DNA from: Romboutsia weinsteinii
Lineage (GTDB): Bacteria > Bacillota > Clostridia > Peptostreptococcales > Peptostreptococcaceae
Length of the DNA stretch: 64,000 nt
NCBI RefSeq assembly: GCF_002250835.2
Contig: NZ_NOJY02000015.1
Span: 1 to 64,000, forward strand
Direction of reading: 5' to 3'
Positions within the stretch are counted from its first letter, which is position 1, and each line of letters begins with the position of its first letter. Position numbers and translations under genes: made by a program. This document shows positions 43,803 through 52,301 of this stretch, piece after piece. The notes beneath the pieces were generated by a model that saw only the letters and a list, made by a program, of their open reading frames with translations, made no database searches and was not told where the DNA came from.

Positions 43803-44996
43803 ATGGCTAGACATTTATTTACTTCAGAATCAGTTACAGAAGGTCATCCAGATAAAATATGTGACCAAATATCAGATGCAATACTAGATGCATTATTGGA
43901 AAAAGACCCAATGTCAAGAGTTGCTTGCGAGACTACAGTAACAACAGGCCTTGTACTAGTAGCTGGTGAAATTAGTACAAATGCATATGTAGATATACCA
44001 AAGTTAGTAAGAGAAACAATAAGAGGAATAGGATATGATAGAGCTAAGTATGGATTTGACTGTGATACTTGTGGTGTTATTACTGCCATAGATGAGCAAT
44101 CAGGAGATATAGCTATGGGTGTTGATGAATCTTTAGAAAATAGAACCGGAGAACAAACAGAAGAAGAAATAGAAGCTATAGGGGCTGGAGATCAAGGTAT
44201 AATGTTTGGATTTGCATGTAACGAAACAGAAGAGCTTATGCCACTACCTATATCTCTGGCACATAAATTAGCTAGAAGGTTAACAGAAGTTAGAAAGTCA
44301 GGACAATTAAACTTCTTAAGACCGGATGGTAAGACTCAAGTTACGGTTGAATATGACGGTAATAAAGCTGTTAGAGTTCATACAGTACTTATATCAACTC
44401 AGCATTCAGAAGATGTAGATAATGAGACAATAAGACAATCTTTAACAGAAGATGTTATTAAGGAAGTAATACCAGCTGAACTATTAGATGAAGAGACTAA
44501 GATTTATATAAATCCAACAGGGAGATTCGTAATAGGAGGACCTCAAGGAGATACAGGACTTACGGGAAGAAAAATAATAATAGATACTTATGGGGGATAC
44601 TCTAGACATGGCGGAGGAGCATTCTCAGGTAAAGATGCTACAAAAGTTGATAGATCAGCAGCTTACGCAGCAAGATATGTTGCTAAAAATATAGTAGCAG
44701 CAGGGCTTGCTGACAAGTGTGAAATAGAACTTGCTTATGCTATAGGTGTTGCAAGACCTCTATCTATATTTGTAGATACTTTTGGAACTGGCAAGGTAGA
44801 CAATGAGGTATTAGTTGAACTTATAAATAAGTATTTTGACTTAAGACCAGGAGCTATAATAAGAGATTTAGAATTAAGAAAGCCTATATTTAAAGCAACA
44901 GCGGCTTATGGACACTTTGGAAGAACTGACCTAGATGTTGCATGGGAAAGAACTGATAAAGCTGAATTATTAAGAAAAGAAGCTTTAGAAAAATAG
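43803..44996 (+). CDS. metK: S-adenosylmethionine synthetase
   Basis: A 397-residue enzyme making SAM from methionine and ATP. It has [19 protein letters not shown] at the start, the [10 protein letters not shown] hexapeptide region, [17 protein letters not shown] and GGGAFSGKD with the P-loop-like lysine. It lies 59 bases after speB with AAGGAGA before the ATG and no terminator between, so it probably belongs to the spermidine operon and supplies substrate for SpeD. A strong terminator follows. Confidence 0.97.
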   Translation: MARHLFTSESVTEGHPDKICDQISDAILDALLEKDPMSRVACETTVTTGLVLVAGEISTNAYVDIPKLVRETIRGIGYDRAKYGFDCDTCGVITAIDEQSGDIAMGVDESLENRTGEQTEEEIEAIGAGDQGIMFGFACNETEELMPLPISLAHKLARRLTEVRKSGQLNFLRPDGKTQVTVEYDGNKAVRVHTVLISTQHSEDVDNETIRQSLTEDVIKEVIPAELLDEETKIYINPTGRFVIGGPQGDTGLTGRKIIIDTYGGYSRHGGGAFSGKDATKVDRSAAYAARYVAKNIVAAGLADKCEIELAYAIGVARPLSIFVDTFGTGKVDNEVLVELINKYFDLRPGAIIRDLELRKPIFKATAAYGHFGRTDLDVAWERTDKAELLRKEALEK

Positions 44997-44997
44997 T

Positions 44998-45042
44998 AAA
45001 AAAATAGTGGATATCTAAATAATAGATATCCACTATTTTTTT
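44998..45042 (+). terminator. Intrinsic terminator of the spe-metK operon
   Basis: A perfect 20-bp stem (44998-45017 with 45023-45042), 5-base loop; the right arm ends in seven T. Confidence 0.9.
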
Positions 45043-45240
45043 GTTTAGAATTATGAATGAATTGCCAAATCGATAAGTTACAAAACGGCTACATAAGAAT
45101 GAATGTCAATCTACAAATTATAAAGATTTAAATATAAAACCAAAGAATAGTGATATTATATCAAGTTTAGATATTAATTAAAGTAATACAAGCATATAAA
45201 TAATTATGGACAAATTTAATTAATATTTAGGAGGGATAAG

Positions 45241-46311
45241 ATGAGCAAGAAAAGTAACTTTAGTGAAGTTATAAAGTTTGCGGGTACTTATGTATCTGTT
45301 TGTATAGGATCAGGATTTGCAACAGGACAAGAGATTATGCAGTTTTTCTCTGCATACGGAATCATAAGCATAGTAGCGAACTTAATTTGTATGGTTATCT
45401 TAGCGTACTGCGGAGCTTCTCTGCTAGAGATAGGAAAGAGTGTTAAATTAAGATCTACAAATGATATATTTTCATACTTATGCGGAGATATAATCGGCAA
45501 TTTTTTTAAGGCGTTCATGCCTATATTTTTCTTTTGTAGTTTTGTTGTTATGGTATCTGGTGCTGGTGCTGCCATTAATCAGTATTATGGTATAAGTAAA
45601 AGTTTAGGTAGTCTTATATTAATAATTTTGGCTTTAATATCAATAATATTGGGGATGAATAAGATAATAGATATATTAGGAAATATAGGTCCTATGATAA
45701 TAATTATTTCTGTAGGTATTGGTATTGTAACTGTTGCAAGAAACTTAGATACTTTTTATAATGCGAATGAAATAATAGAATCTTTAAATCTTACAAAGGC
45801 CGTATCAAAGTGGTGGATGAGCCCACTAATTTATAGCGGACTTAATATTATAGTAGTAACACCTTTTTTAGTAGGTGTTGGTAAAACAGCAAGTAACAAG
45901 AAAAATTGTATATGGGGTGGGGTACTAGGTGGTTTAGTTTTTATGATTGCAGGTATGGTACTGAATATGGGGTTAATTTCAGATATTCAAAATGTATACA
46001 TAAAAGAAATACCAACTCTATATATGGCTGATAATATATCTAAGATTATTGGAATTATGTTTTCTCTTATGCTTATAGCGGGCATATATACTACAGCAGT
46101 ACCGCTTCTATGGAGTGTATGTAGCAGCTTTGCCAAAGAAAAAACAACAAAATTTAATTTAATAGCATTAGGGTGTTCGGTAGTTGGATTTATAGGAGGA
46201 AGATTACCTTTTGCTTCACTAGTAAACCTTATATATCCATTGTCAGGAGCCCTAGGTGTTATAATCATAGTGGGAATAGTACTGAGGCGACTAAATATAT
46301 TGGTGGATTAG
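45241..46311 (+). CDS. YkvI-family membrane transporter-like protein
   Basis: A 356-residue protein with about ten hydrophobic helices. The N-terminal FAGTYVSVCIGSGFATGQEIMQFF is typical of the YkvI group, relatives of the LeuT-fold amino acid transporters. It probably carries an amino acid or similar solute with Na+ or H+, but no member is well characterised to my knowledge. AGGAGGG precedes the ATG. Single gene after the metK terminator, with no clear terminator of its own. Confidence 0.82.
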   Translation: MSKKSNFSEVIKFAGTYVSVCIGSGFATGQEIMQFFSAYGIISIVANLICMVILAYCGASLLEIGKSVKLRSTNDIFSYLCGDIIGNFFKAFMPIFFFCSFVVMVSGAGAAINQYYGISKSLGSLILIILALISIILGMNKIIDILGNIGPMIIIISVGIGIVTVARNLDTFYNANEIIESLNLTKAVSKWWMSPLIYSGLNIIVVTPFLVGVGKTASNKKNCIWGGVLGGLVFMIAGMVLNMGLISDIQNVYIKEIPTLYMADNISKIIGIMFSLMLIAGIYTTAVPLLWSVCSSFAKEKTTKFNLIALGCSVVGFIGGRLPFASLVNLIYPLSGALGVIIIVGIVLRRLNILVD

Positions 46312-46411
46312 AGTACGTAAGTTTGCTATGTAGTTTACTTTTTAGATAAATTAAAATTTATTATAAATAAATAACAGAAAATATGTAATTTTAAAACATA
46401 TAAATCATACT

Positions 46412-46440
46412 TTGTGCTACTATTTATAATAAAAAGAATT
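46412..46440 (+). promoter_or_regulatory. Candidate promoter for the soluble kinase gene
   Basis: TTGTGC at 46412-46417, 17-base spacer, perfect TATAAT at 46435-46440; the -35 match is weak. Confidence 0.38.
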
Positions 46441-46515
46441 TTGTGTATAAAACTAATGTAGAGTTTTCAGATAAATATATACATATGAAAAATCTAATTT
46501 GTTAGGAGAGAGTTT

Positions 46516-47676
46516 ATGGGGACTAATATATATAAAACGATGATTGAAAACAGTAATATGGCTTACTGTGAAGTGAAAGGTATAAAAAACTCCAATGGAG
46601 ATTATATAGATTTGATTATTACAGATACTAACGAAGCACTAAAAAGATATATAATAAACTATGAAATGAATATTTTAAATCAAAGTATTAACCATATATT
46701 TTCAGGAACATTAGATTGGGATAATATTAATAATACTTTAAAAGAATCAATAGAAGGAAATAGCTGCACTTTAAATCAATACTGTAATATGCTTAATGAA
46801 TACTGGACAATTGATATATATAGTATAGGAGATGATATGTTTGCATTAATTATGTCAAAGTCTGAGAAGAAGAATATTGAAGAAGGATTAAATAAACTAA
46901 GAATGGACTTTTTTGCAAATATATCACATGAGCTTAGAACTCCAATTAATATAATATTAAGTTCACTTCAATTATTTAAACTAAAAACAAAAGAGTTAGA
47001 TAAAGGAGATGTAAGTCATTTATCTAGATATATTAAATTAATTGAACAAAATGGATTTAGACTTTTAAAGCTTGCCAATAATTTAATAGATACAACAAAG
47101 CTAGATTCAGGATATTTAGAATATAAGCCCCAAAATGGAGATATAGTAAGTTTTGTAGAATCTATATGTTCATCAGTGGCTGAATTCATAGGAAACAAAA
47201 ATATGAATATAATATTTGATACAGATGAGGAAGAAAAGGTAATTGCGTTTGATCAAGATAAAATAGAACGAATTATACTTAATTTAATATCTAATGCAAT
47301 AAAATTTAATTCGAAAAATGGGACAATAGATGTAAATATAAAATGTGGTGATTACATAAAAATTAGTGTGAAAGATGAGGGTATTGGAATACCTAGAAAT
47401 AAACTAAGTAGTATATTTAATAGATTTGAACAAATTGCAAATAGTGATAGAGATGAGAGAGAAGGCAGTGGGATAGGTCTTTCATTAGTTAAATCGCTAG
47501 CGGAAATACATGGGGGCAGCATAGAAGTCAAAAGTACTTTTGGGGAAGGTTCTGAATTTATAATAAGCATACCAGATAGGCTAGTTGATACTGATGAGGC
47601 AATCAATAGCGATGACGCATTTCTTTCAAACCAAATTCATAGAATGAGTGTAGAGTTTTCTGATATCTACATATAA
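46516..47676 (+). CDS. Cytoplasmic histidine kinase with N-terminal PAS-like domain
   Basis: A 386-residue kinase without any transmembrane segment. Residues 1 to about 115 resemble a degenerate PAS sensor domain. The HisKA H box NISHELRTP puts the phospho-acceptor at His138. The ATPase has the N box NLISNAIKF, DEGIGI and GSGIGLSLV. The core is close to that of the large propeller kinase at 2403-5588 (same spacing, similar FxNxSHELRTPxN context), suggesting two paralogues. No response regulator is nearby, so the output is unknown. Confidence 0.88.
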   Translation: MGTNIYKTMIENSNMAYCEVKGIKNSNGDYIDLIITDTNEALKRYIINYEMNILNQSINHIFSGTLDWDNINNTLKESIEGNSCTLNQYCNMLNEYWTIDIYSIGDDMFALIMSKSEKKNIEEGLNKLRMDFFANISHELRTPINIILSSLQLFKLKTKELDKGDVSHLSRYIKLIEQNGFRLLKLANNLIDTTKLDSGYLEYKPQNGDIVSFVESICSSVAEFIGNKNMNIIFDTDEEEKVIAFDQDKIERIILNLISNAIKFNSKNGTIDVNIKCGDYIKISVKDEGIGIPRNKLSSIFNRFEQIANSDRDEREGSGIGLSLVKSLAEIHGGSIEVKSTFGEGSEFIISIPDRLVDTDEAINSDDAFLSNQIHRMSVEFSDIYI

Positions 47677-47822
47677 AGTTAATTTACAGATATTTTTATT
47701 AAAATAGCTATATTAGTACAACTTAATATATAAGTTATCTTATTATTACGTATATTTTTAATGTGTATAAATACTTTAAATTATGATAATATATGTACAT
47801 AATTAAAATTAAGGAGAATAAT

Positions 47823-48692
47823 ATGAAGAGACAGTTAGAGATAGATTATTCATTTGGTTATATATTTGATAAAAGTAAATTAATAGTAATGTATCCGGTT
47901 GGAAGTAATATAATGGACGAAGAAGAATATGAAATGGAAGTAGAAGTGGCATTCTTAGAGGATGGAATAGAAGCAGCATTTCAAGAAAATGATATAAAAG
48001 AAGCAAATATTACTATGAAGCCATTAGAGATGTTTTTAATGAAGCCAGGTAAGGTAATACCATTTGTGACGGCAATAAAAGATGCTAATACTAAAGAGGA
48101 GATACCTAAGCTAATTAGAGAGTTTGATGAAGAATATGAGATAAAAGAAGACTACTTGAAAAAAGGATATGAAATAAAAGATGTATATTATGTTTTTGAA
48201 AATGTAGTTAAATATATACCAGAAGAAAATATAGATACATTAAACATTTTAAAAGTAGAGTCGAATAAATTTGATTTTGAAGGTTTAATAAAAGCTACTC
48301 AAGAAAATTTAGATGATGTAATGGATAAAAATGCTGTTATAAAAGATATGAAAAAAAGCGAACTTACAAACAGGTTATATGTAAAAAGTGATGCAAAAGA
48401 AAGCAATGCAAGATATGTAGTATTTGCAACTAAGGACTCTTCATTTATAGATGATATTATATGTGCAGATAAAGAGGCAATAAAGGATATTGGATGTGAC
48501 ATTGGAGACTTAGAGATAAACAATACAATGGACTGTGGTTACATAATAGAAGAAAAAGACGGATATATTACTGCTAAAATAGCTAATTTTAATAGTGAAA
48601 CTAGCAATAAGAATCAAATAGCACAGATATTAGATTATAGCGGTGTACTAAAAACCAAGATGATAAACTTTATAAATATATTTACAAAATAA
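47823..48692 (+). CDS. Uncharacterised acidic soluble protein
   Basis: A 289-residue protein that I do not recognise. It has no signal peptide or hydrophobic helix and is rich in Glu, Asp and Lys. Early strands (DYSFGYIFDKSKLIVMYPVGSN) and a central helical stretch suggest a compact alpha/beta protein. The ATG at 47823 is chosen because AAGGAG at 47811-47816 lies 6 bases upstream; the reading frame opens 10 codons earlier without a site. It is monocistronic, between the kinase gene and a bidirectional terminator. Codon use is like its neighbours, so there is no sign of recent transfer. Confidence 0.75.
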   Translation: MKRQLEIDYSFGYIFDKSKLIVMYPVGSNIMDEEEYEMEVEVAFLEDGIEAAFQENDIKEANITMKPLEMFLMKPGKVIPFVTAIKDANTKEEIPKLIREFDEEYEIKEDYLKKGYEIKDVYYVFENVVKYIPEENIDTLNILKVESNKFDFEGLIKATQENLDDVMDKNAVIKDMKKSELTNRLYVKSDAKESNARYVVFATKDSSFIDDIICADKEAIKDIGCDIGDLEINNTMDCGYIIEEKDGYITAKIANFNSETSNKNQIAQILDYSGVLKTKMINFINIFTK

Positions 48693-48704
48693 ATTATTAT
48701 AGAA

Positions 48705-48744
48705 AAAAAGCTGTACCAAAAATTGATTTTTGGTACAGCTTTTT
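48705..48744. terminator. Bidirectional terminator between converging genes
   Basis: A 19-bp perfect inverted repeat (48705-48723 with 48726-48744), A run on the left and T run on the right. It serves the + gene ending at 48692 and the - gene ending at 48746. Confidence 0.88.
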
Positions 48745-48745
48745 A

Positions 48746-49153
48746 TTATTTTTTATTCTTTTTTATTACAGCTCTCATCATAAAGAATACTGGCGGTGTC
48801 GAAAATGCAGGTGCAATTATTGGTGCAACTATTTCATTTATGCCAATAAATCTTACCATGATCCAAATAAGTATAAAATTGATTATATATTCAATAATAT
48901 ACACTAAAGCCGTCATAGTAAACTTCTTAGGTGAGTATTCATTATCTTTAAATGTAAATTTAGAATTTAAAAAATATGCAGCGGTAATACTTAAAACACT
49001 CGTAATTGTATAAGCAATTAAATAATGTATATGAAAAATTAAATACAAACTTATATAAAATATTTGTGATACAAGAAAGTTACTAATTCCTATTATATTA
49101 AATTTAATGTACTCTACTATTTTACCTTTGGTATTTTTAAATTTGTCTGACAT
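48746..49153 (-). CDS. GtrA-family membrane protein
   Basis: A 135-residue protein with four predicted transmembrane helices, beginning FNIIGISNFLVSQIFYISLYL, and the central AAYFLNSKFTF motif that defines GtrA. Family members are thought to flip or help transfer lipid-linked sugars (teichoic acid or polysaccharide decoration). No glycosyltransferase partner (GtrB-like) is adjacent, so the sugar is unknown. The start has AAGGAG 9 bases upstream (complement of 49163-49168). An overlapping + strand ORF (48723-49013) is a shadow. Confidence 0.85.
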   Translation of the reverse strand: MSDKFKNTKGKIVEYIKFNIIGISNFLVSQIFYISLYLIFHIHYLIAYTITSVLSITAAYFLNSKFTFKDNEYSPKKFTMTALVYIIEYIINFILIWIMVRFIGINEIVAPIIAPAFSTPPVFFMMRAVIKKNKK

Positions 49154-49218
49154 TTGATATATCTCCTTTGGTAAAAAATTATAATACTATCATAACAATA
49201 TTATATGTAGAATTACAA

Positions 49219-49245
49219 TAAAAAAAGTGTCGATATACGACACTT
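49219..49245 (-). terminator. Intrinsic terminator for the small repeat protein gene
   Basis: On the - strand AAGTGTCG pairs with CGACACTT (49225-49232 and 49238-49245) and is followed by seven T (complement of 49219-49225). Confidence 0.78.
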
Positions 49246-49261
49246 AAAAATTTTATCAAAA

Positions 49262-49600
49262 TTATCTATTTCCATGTATTAATAGTAAATAAGCACTTCC
49301 AGATAATAAGTAATCGTCTCCTTTAATTTTAGCTATAGGAGAATTTTGACTATCGCCACAATAGACGAATCCATTACTATCTATTACTCCAACTGGAGAT
49401 TCATTTGTAGGATGGTTGTGAATTACACCATTGCTATCAACTCTACCAATAGGAGAATTGTCAGCTGGATGATCGTGTATAATATTATTTTCAACTCTAC
49501 CAACAGGACATTGATGATAACGATGGTTGTGAACTATATTATTAGAATCTAATCTTGCTATAGCTAAATTATTATAAGGAAACTTAATCATTTCTACCAT
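49262..49600 (-). CDS. Small His-rich repeat protein (beta-flower-like)
   Basis: A 112-residue protein made almost entirely of five degenerate repeats of about 18-19 residues. The pattern is P-[IV]-G/A-x-[IV]-[DE]-x-N-x-[IV]-[IVF]-H-[ND]-H, as in PIGRVDSNGVIHNHP and PVGRVENNIIHDHP. The repeats look like single beta-hairpins arranged round an axis, matching what is annotated as the 4-/5-fold beta-flower fold (from memory). Three repeats carry His-x-His pairs, while the last two do not. There is no signal peptide or membrane segment. Function is unknown; metal binding is a guess from the His pairs. The ribosome binding site is weak (GGTTGGTG), so the ATG at 49600 versus one three codons on is uncertain. 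Confidence 0.72.
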   Translation of the reverse strand: MVEMIKFPYNNLAIARLDSNNIVHNHRYHQCPVGRVENNIIHDHPADNSPIGRVDSNGVIHNHPTNESPVGVIDSNGFVYCGDSQNSPIAKIKGDDYLLSGSAYLLLIHGNR

Positions 49601-49934
49601 AAATAAACACCAACCTTTGCTTAGAATTATTTCTTTTATATAAAGAATTCAATCTATAAAGCTAGAAACCTTCAAACTAAAAGTAAGAATACAGGATACT
49701 TATATTTAATTTACATACAAATATACTAGTATTAAAATGTGGATTTAAATTGAAAGTCTAAGTACTATTAATTAACTTGAATATTAATACAAAAAAGTTA
49801 ACTATGAAAGGATGAATGTCGAAATATACATTGATTTGATGAACGAAAATACATATGCATATATTGTAAGTGAAAATGTTGAATGCTAGAATATATGTTG
49901 AAATGAACTTATTAAAATCTAAAGGGGACGTTAT
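49601..49934. other. Divergent intergenic region before tupBCA
   Basis: 334 bases between the repeat-protein gene and the tungstate transporter. AT-rich, with an ATATGCATAT palindrome near 49853-49862. I see no convincing -10/-35 pair and no small gene. Confidence 0.5.
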
Positions 49935-50576
49935 ATGGAGATAATAGAAGTAATTCAGATAGTAATTAGATCTTTATATATAACAATCACAGCCACTGCT
50001 ATAGCAACTATTACAGGAACATTATTGAGTATATTAATATATCTAAAGGAATTTAAATTAAAAAGACAAATTATTATGATTATAAATTCATTAATGAGCA
50101 CACCGCCTGTTATTATGGGGCTTATTGTATTTCTAATACTCTCTAGAAAGGGACCACTGGGAGAATTTCAACTATTATTTTCATCATATGCTATGATACT
50201 TGCACAAGTACTTCTTTTAATACCAATTGCAATGAGCTTAACGTTAGAATATCTTAATAAATGTGGAGACGAAATACTCATTACATGTAAAGTTCTTCAG
50301 ATAAATAAAAAAGACATAGCAAAAATTTTCTTAAAAGAGATTAAAAATTATTTAATAATAGTGATTATAACAACTTTTGGAAGAGGGATATCAGAGGTTG
50401 GAGCAGTAATGCTTGTAGGCGGGAATATAAGAGGTAAAACAATGGTTATGACTACTTATATTGCACAATCGACATCAATGGGAAATTTTGATGAGTCATT
50501 GATGATAGCGGCTATACTGATTTTAATTTCTTTTATGTCTACATTTTTTATAAAAAGCTTACAAAAGGATAGTTAA
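49935..50576 (+). CDS. tupB: Tungstate ABC transporter permease
   Basis: A 213-residue membrane protein with about five to six helices. The early MSTPPVIMGLIVFLILSR segment and FGRGISEVGAVMLVGGNI near 150-168 are characteristic of the TupB/CysT-like permeases for tungstate. It is the first gene of a tupB-tupC-tupA set, with AAAGGGGA upstream. The order with the binding protein last is the less common one. Confidence 0.9.
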   Translation: MEIIEVIQIVIRSLYITITATAIATITGTLLSILIYLKEFKLKRQIIMIINSLMSTPPVIMGLIVFLILSRKGPLGEFQLLFSSYAMILAQVLLLIPIAMSLTLEYLNKCGDEILITCKVLQINKKDIAKIFLKEIKNYLIIVIITTFGRGISEVGAVMLVGGNIRGKTMVMTTYIAQSTSMGNFDESLMIAAILILISFMSTFFIKSLQKDS

Positions 50577-50593
50577 GCAGGGGGAGTAGATAT

Positions 50594-51280
50594 ATGATAA
50601 GCTTCAGAAAAATAAAGAAGAATATGAAAAATCAAAAAAAATTTACTATAAATAAACTAGACTTAAAAAAGGGATATGTATATGCAATATTGGGTCACAA
50701 TGGAAGTGGAAAAAGTACTTTATTAAAACTCTTGTATGGTATTACCAATTTTGAAAGTGGAAGTATTATCATAAATAAAGAGGGGTTTAATGAAAAAATA
50801 GTGCATAAATATATAAGCTATCATCCACAAGATACATGCTACTTAAGTGGAAGCTTAGAGGATAACTTTGACTATATTTATAAATATAGTAATAATGAAG
50901 ATTTGTTAGATAGGGGTAGTCTAAATGAGTTGATAAAAGAATTTGGACTAGAAGATATGCTAGATATTAATATTAAAAGACTATCTGGAGGAGAGCAAGC
51001 AAAGTTTCAATTTATAAGAACCTTGATTATGAATAAAGAATGTATCTTACTGGATGAACCTATGGCTAGCATGGATTTTGATACTATAAGAATCGTAGAA
51101 AAAAAAATTAAAGATTTAAAAGAAAAAAATAAGACAATCTTATTAGTAACTCATGACTTTCTTCAAGCAGAGAGGCTTAGTGATGAAGTTATATTTATGC
51201 AGAATTTGAATATTGTAGAAAAATATAAATCAGAGAATTTCTTTAAAGATTTTTACTTTAATAATAATTATTTTTTTTAA
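50594..51280 (+). CDS. tupC: Tungstate ABC transporter ATP-binding protein
   Basis: A 228-residue ATPase with Walker A GHNGSGKST (near 34-42), Q-loop SYHPQDTCYLSG, signature LSGGEQAK and Walker B CILLDEPMASMD. There is no C-terminal TOBE domain, unlike ModC at 13535-14578. It energises TupB. It is 17 bases after tupB, with a GGGGGAG ribosome binding site. Confidence 0.9.
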   Translation: MISFRKIKKNMKNQKKFTINKLDLKKGYVYAILGHNGSGKSTLLKLLYGITNFESGSIIINKEGFNEKIVHKYISYHPQDTCYLSGSLEDNFDYIYKYSNNEDLLDRGSLNELIKEFGLEDMLDINIKRLSGGEQAKFQFIRTLIMNKECILLDEPMASMDFDTIRIVEKKIKDLKEKNKTILLVTHDFLQAERLSDEVIFMQNLNIVEKYKSENFFKDFYFNNNYFF

Positions 51281-51344
51281 CTTTAAGTCTATAATTTACA
51301 TATTAAAATTATGCTCAAAGAGAGCAAATTACAGGGGGATAAAT

Positions 51345-52199
51345 ATGAGGAATAAATTTTTAAGTTTTTTGACTTTAGTTTTTTTAAGTATGACTATGGT
51401 AGCATGTTCTTCAACAGCAAAAGGAGATGAACAATCAAAGTCTGGGGATAGTAAGGAAACCGTAAAAGAAATTACATTAGTAACAACAACAAGTTTAGAA
51501 GATACAGGTTTTTTAGAAGATACATTAAAAGGGTTTGAAGACGAGAATGATGTAGAAGTTAATGTAGTTGCAAAAGGTACTGGTGAAGCTTTAGAGCTAG
51601 GAAAATCAAAAGATGCTGACATATTATTTGTACATGCAAAGCAAAAGGAAGAAGATTTTATAGCTGAAGGATATGGAGTAGATAGATCTGAAATAATGTA
51701 TAACTATTTTGTTGTAGTGGGTCCTAAAGATGGTGCAGATAATAAATCTATGAAAGATTTAAGTGCTTCTGATGTATTTAAATATATAAGCGAGAATAAT
51801 TTACCATTTATCTCTAGAGGAGATGAGTCTGGAACACATACTAAAGAATTAAGCCTATGGGAAAAGAGTGGTGTTGACAACTCATTTGAAAACTATAATG
51901 AGGTAGGTAAGGGGATGGCTGCAACTTTACAAATGGCTAGTGAAATGAAAGCTTATGCGTTGACCGATATAGGTACTTTTCTAGCTACAAAAGATAATTT
52001 AGATTTAGAAATAGTTAAGCAAGCTGATGATAGTTTAAAGAATGTATATAGTATTGTAACAATAAGTGAACTAGACAAGGAGATGAAAATAATAAGTGAT
52101 AAACTTGTAGAATACTATAAATCAGAATCAGTTCAAAAACAAATTAAAGAATATGGAGTGTCTGAATATGGTGAGCCTCTATTCTTTGTATTTGAATAA
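51345..52199 (+). CDS. tupA: Tungstate-binding lipoprotein
   Basis: A 284-residue lipoprotein (lipobox TMVACS, Cys21) with a charged linker. The mature part begins LVTTTSLEDTGF, the TTTS motif that contacts the oxyanion in TupA. KGTGEALELGKSKDADILFVHAK and ISRGDESGTHTKE follow. This motif set separates TupA (high tungstate selectivity) from ModA at 12008-12820. A strong terminator follows, so the three tup genes form one transcript. Confidence 0.93.
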   Translation: MRNKFLSFLTLVFLSMTMVACSSTAKGDEQSKSGDSKETVKEITLVTTTSLEDTGFLEDTLKGFEDENDVEVNVVAKGTGEALELGKSKDADILFVHAKQKEEDFIAEGYGVDRSEIMYNYFVVVGPKDGADNKSMKDLSASDVFKYISENNLPFISRGDESGTHTKELSLWEKSGVDNSFENYNEVGKGMAATLQMASEMKAYALTDIGTFLATKDNLDLEIVKQADDSLKNVYSIVTISELDKEMKIISDKLVEYYKSESVQKQIKEYGVSEYGEPLFFVFE

Positions 52200-52212
52200 T
52201 ATAATGTAGATT

Positions 52213-52256
52213 AAAACCTTTTGCATGGATAAACTCTATTTTGCAAAAGGTTTTTT
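52213..52256 (+). terminator. Intrinsic terminator after tupA
   Basis: AAAACCTTTTGCA at 52213-52225 pairs with TGCAAAAGGTTTT at 52242-52254; T run follows. It separates tup from the shortened AOR gene. Confidence 0.85.
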
Positions 52257-52301
52257 ATAAATTCTTAACTAAGCTACTTTATAAAAATAGGAGGGCATAT
52301 A

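Noticed and set aside
48723..49013. + strand ORF of 96 codons with hydrophobic stretches
   Set aside because: Antisense to the GtrA gene, begins inside the bidirectional terminator and lacks a ribosome binding site; GtrA motifs are clear on the other strand.
49346..49552. + strand ORF of 68 codons
   Set aside because: Antisense shadow of the His-repeat protein; its apparent repeats simply mirror the real ones.
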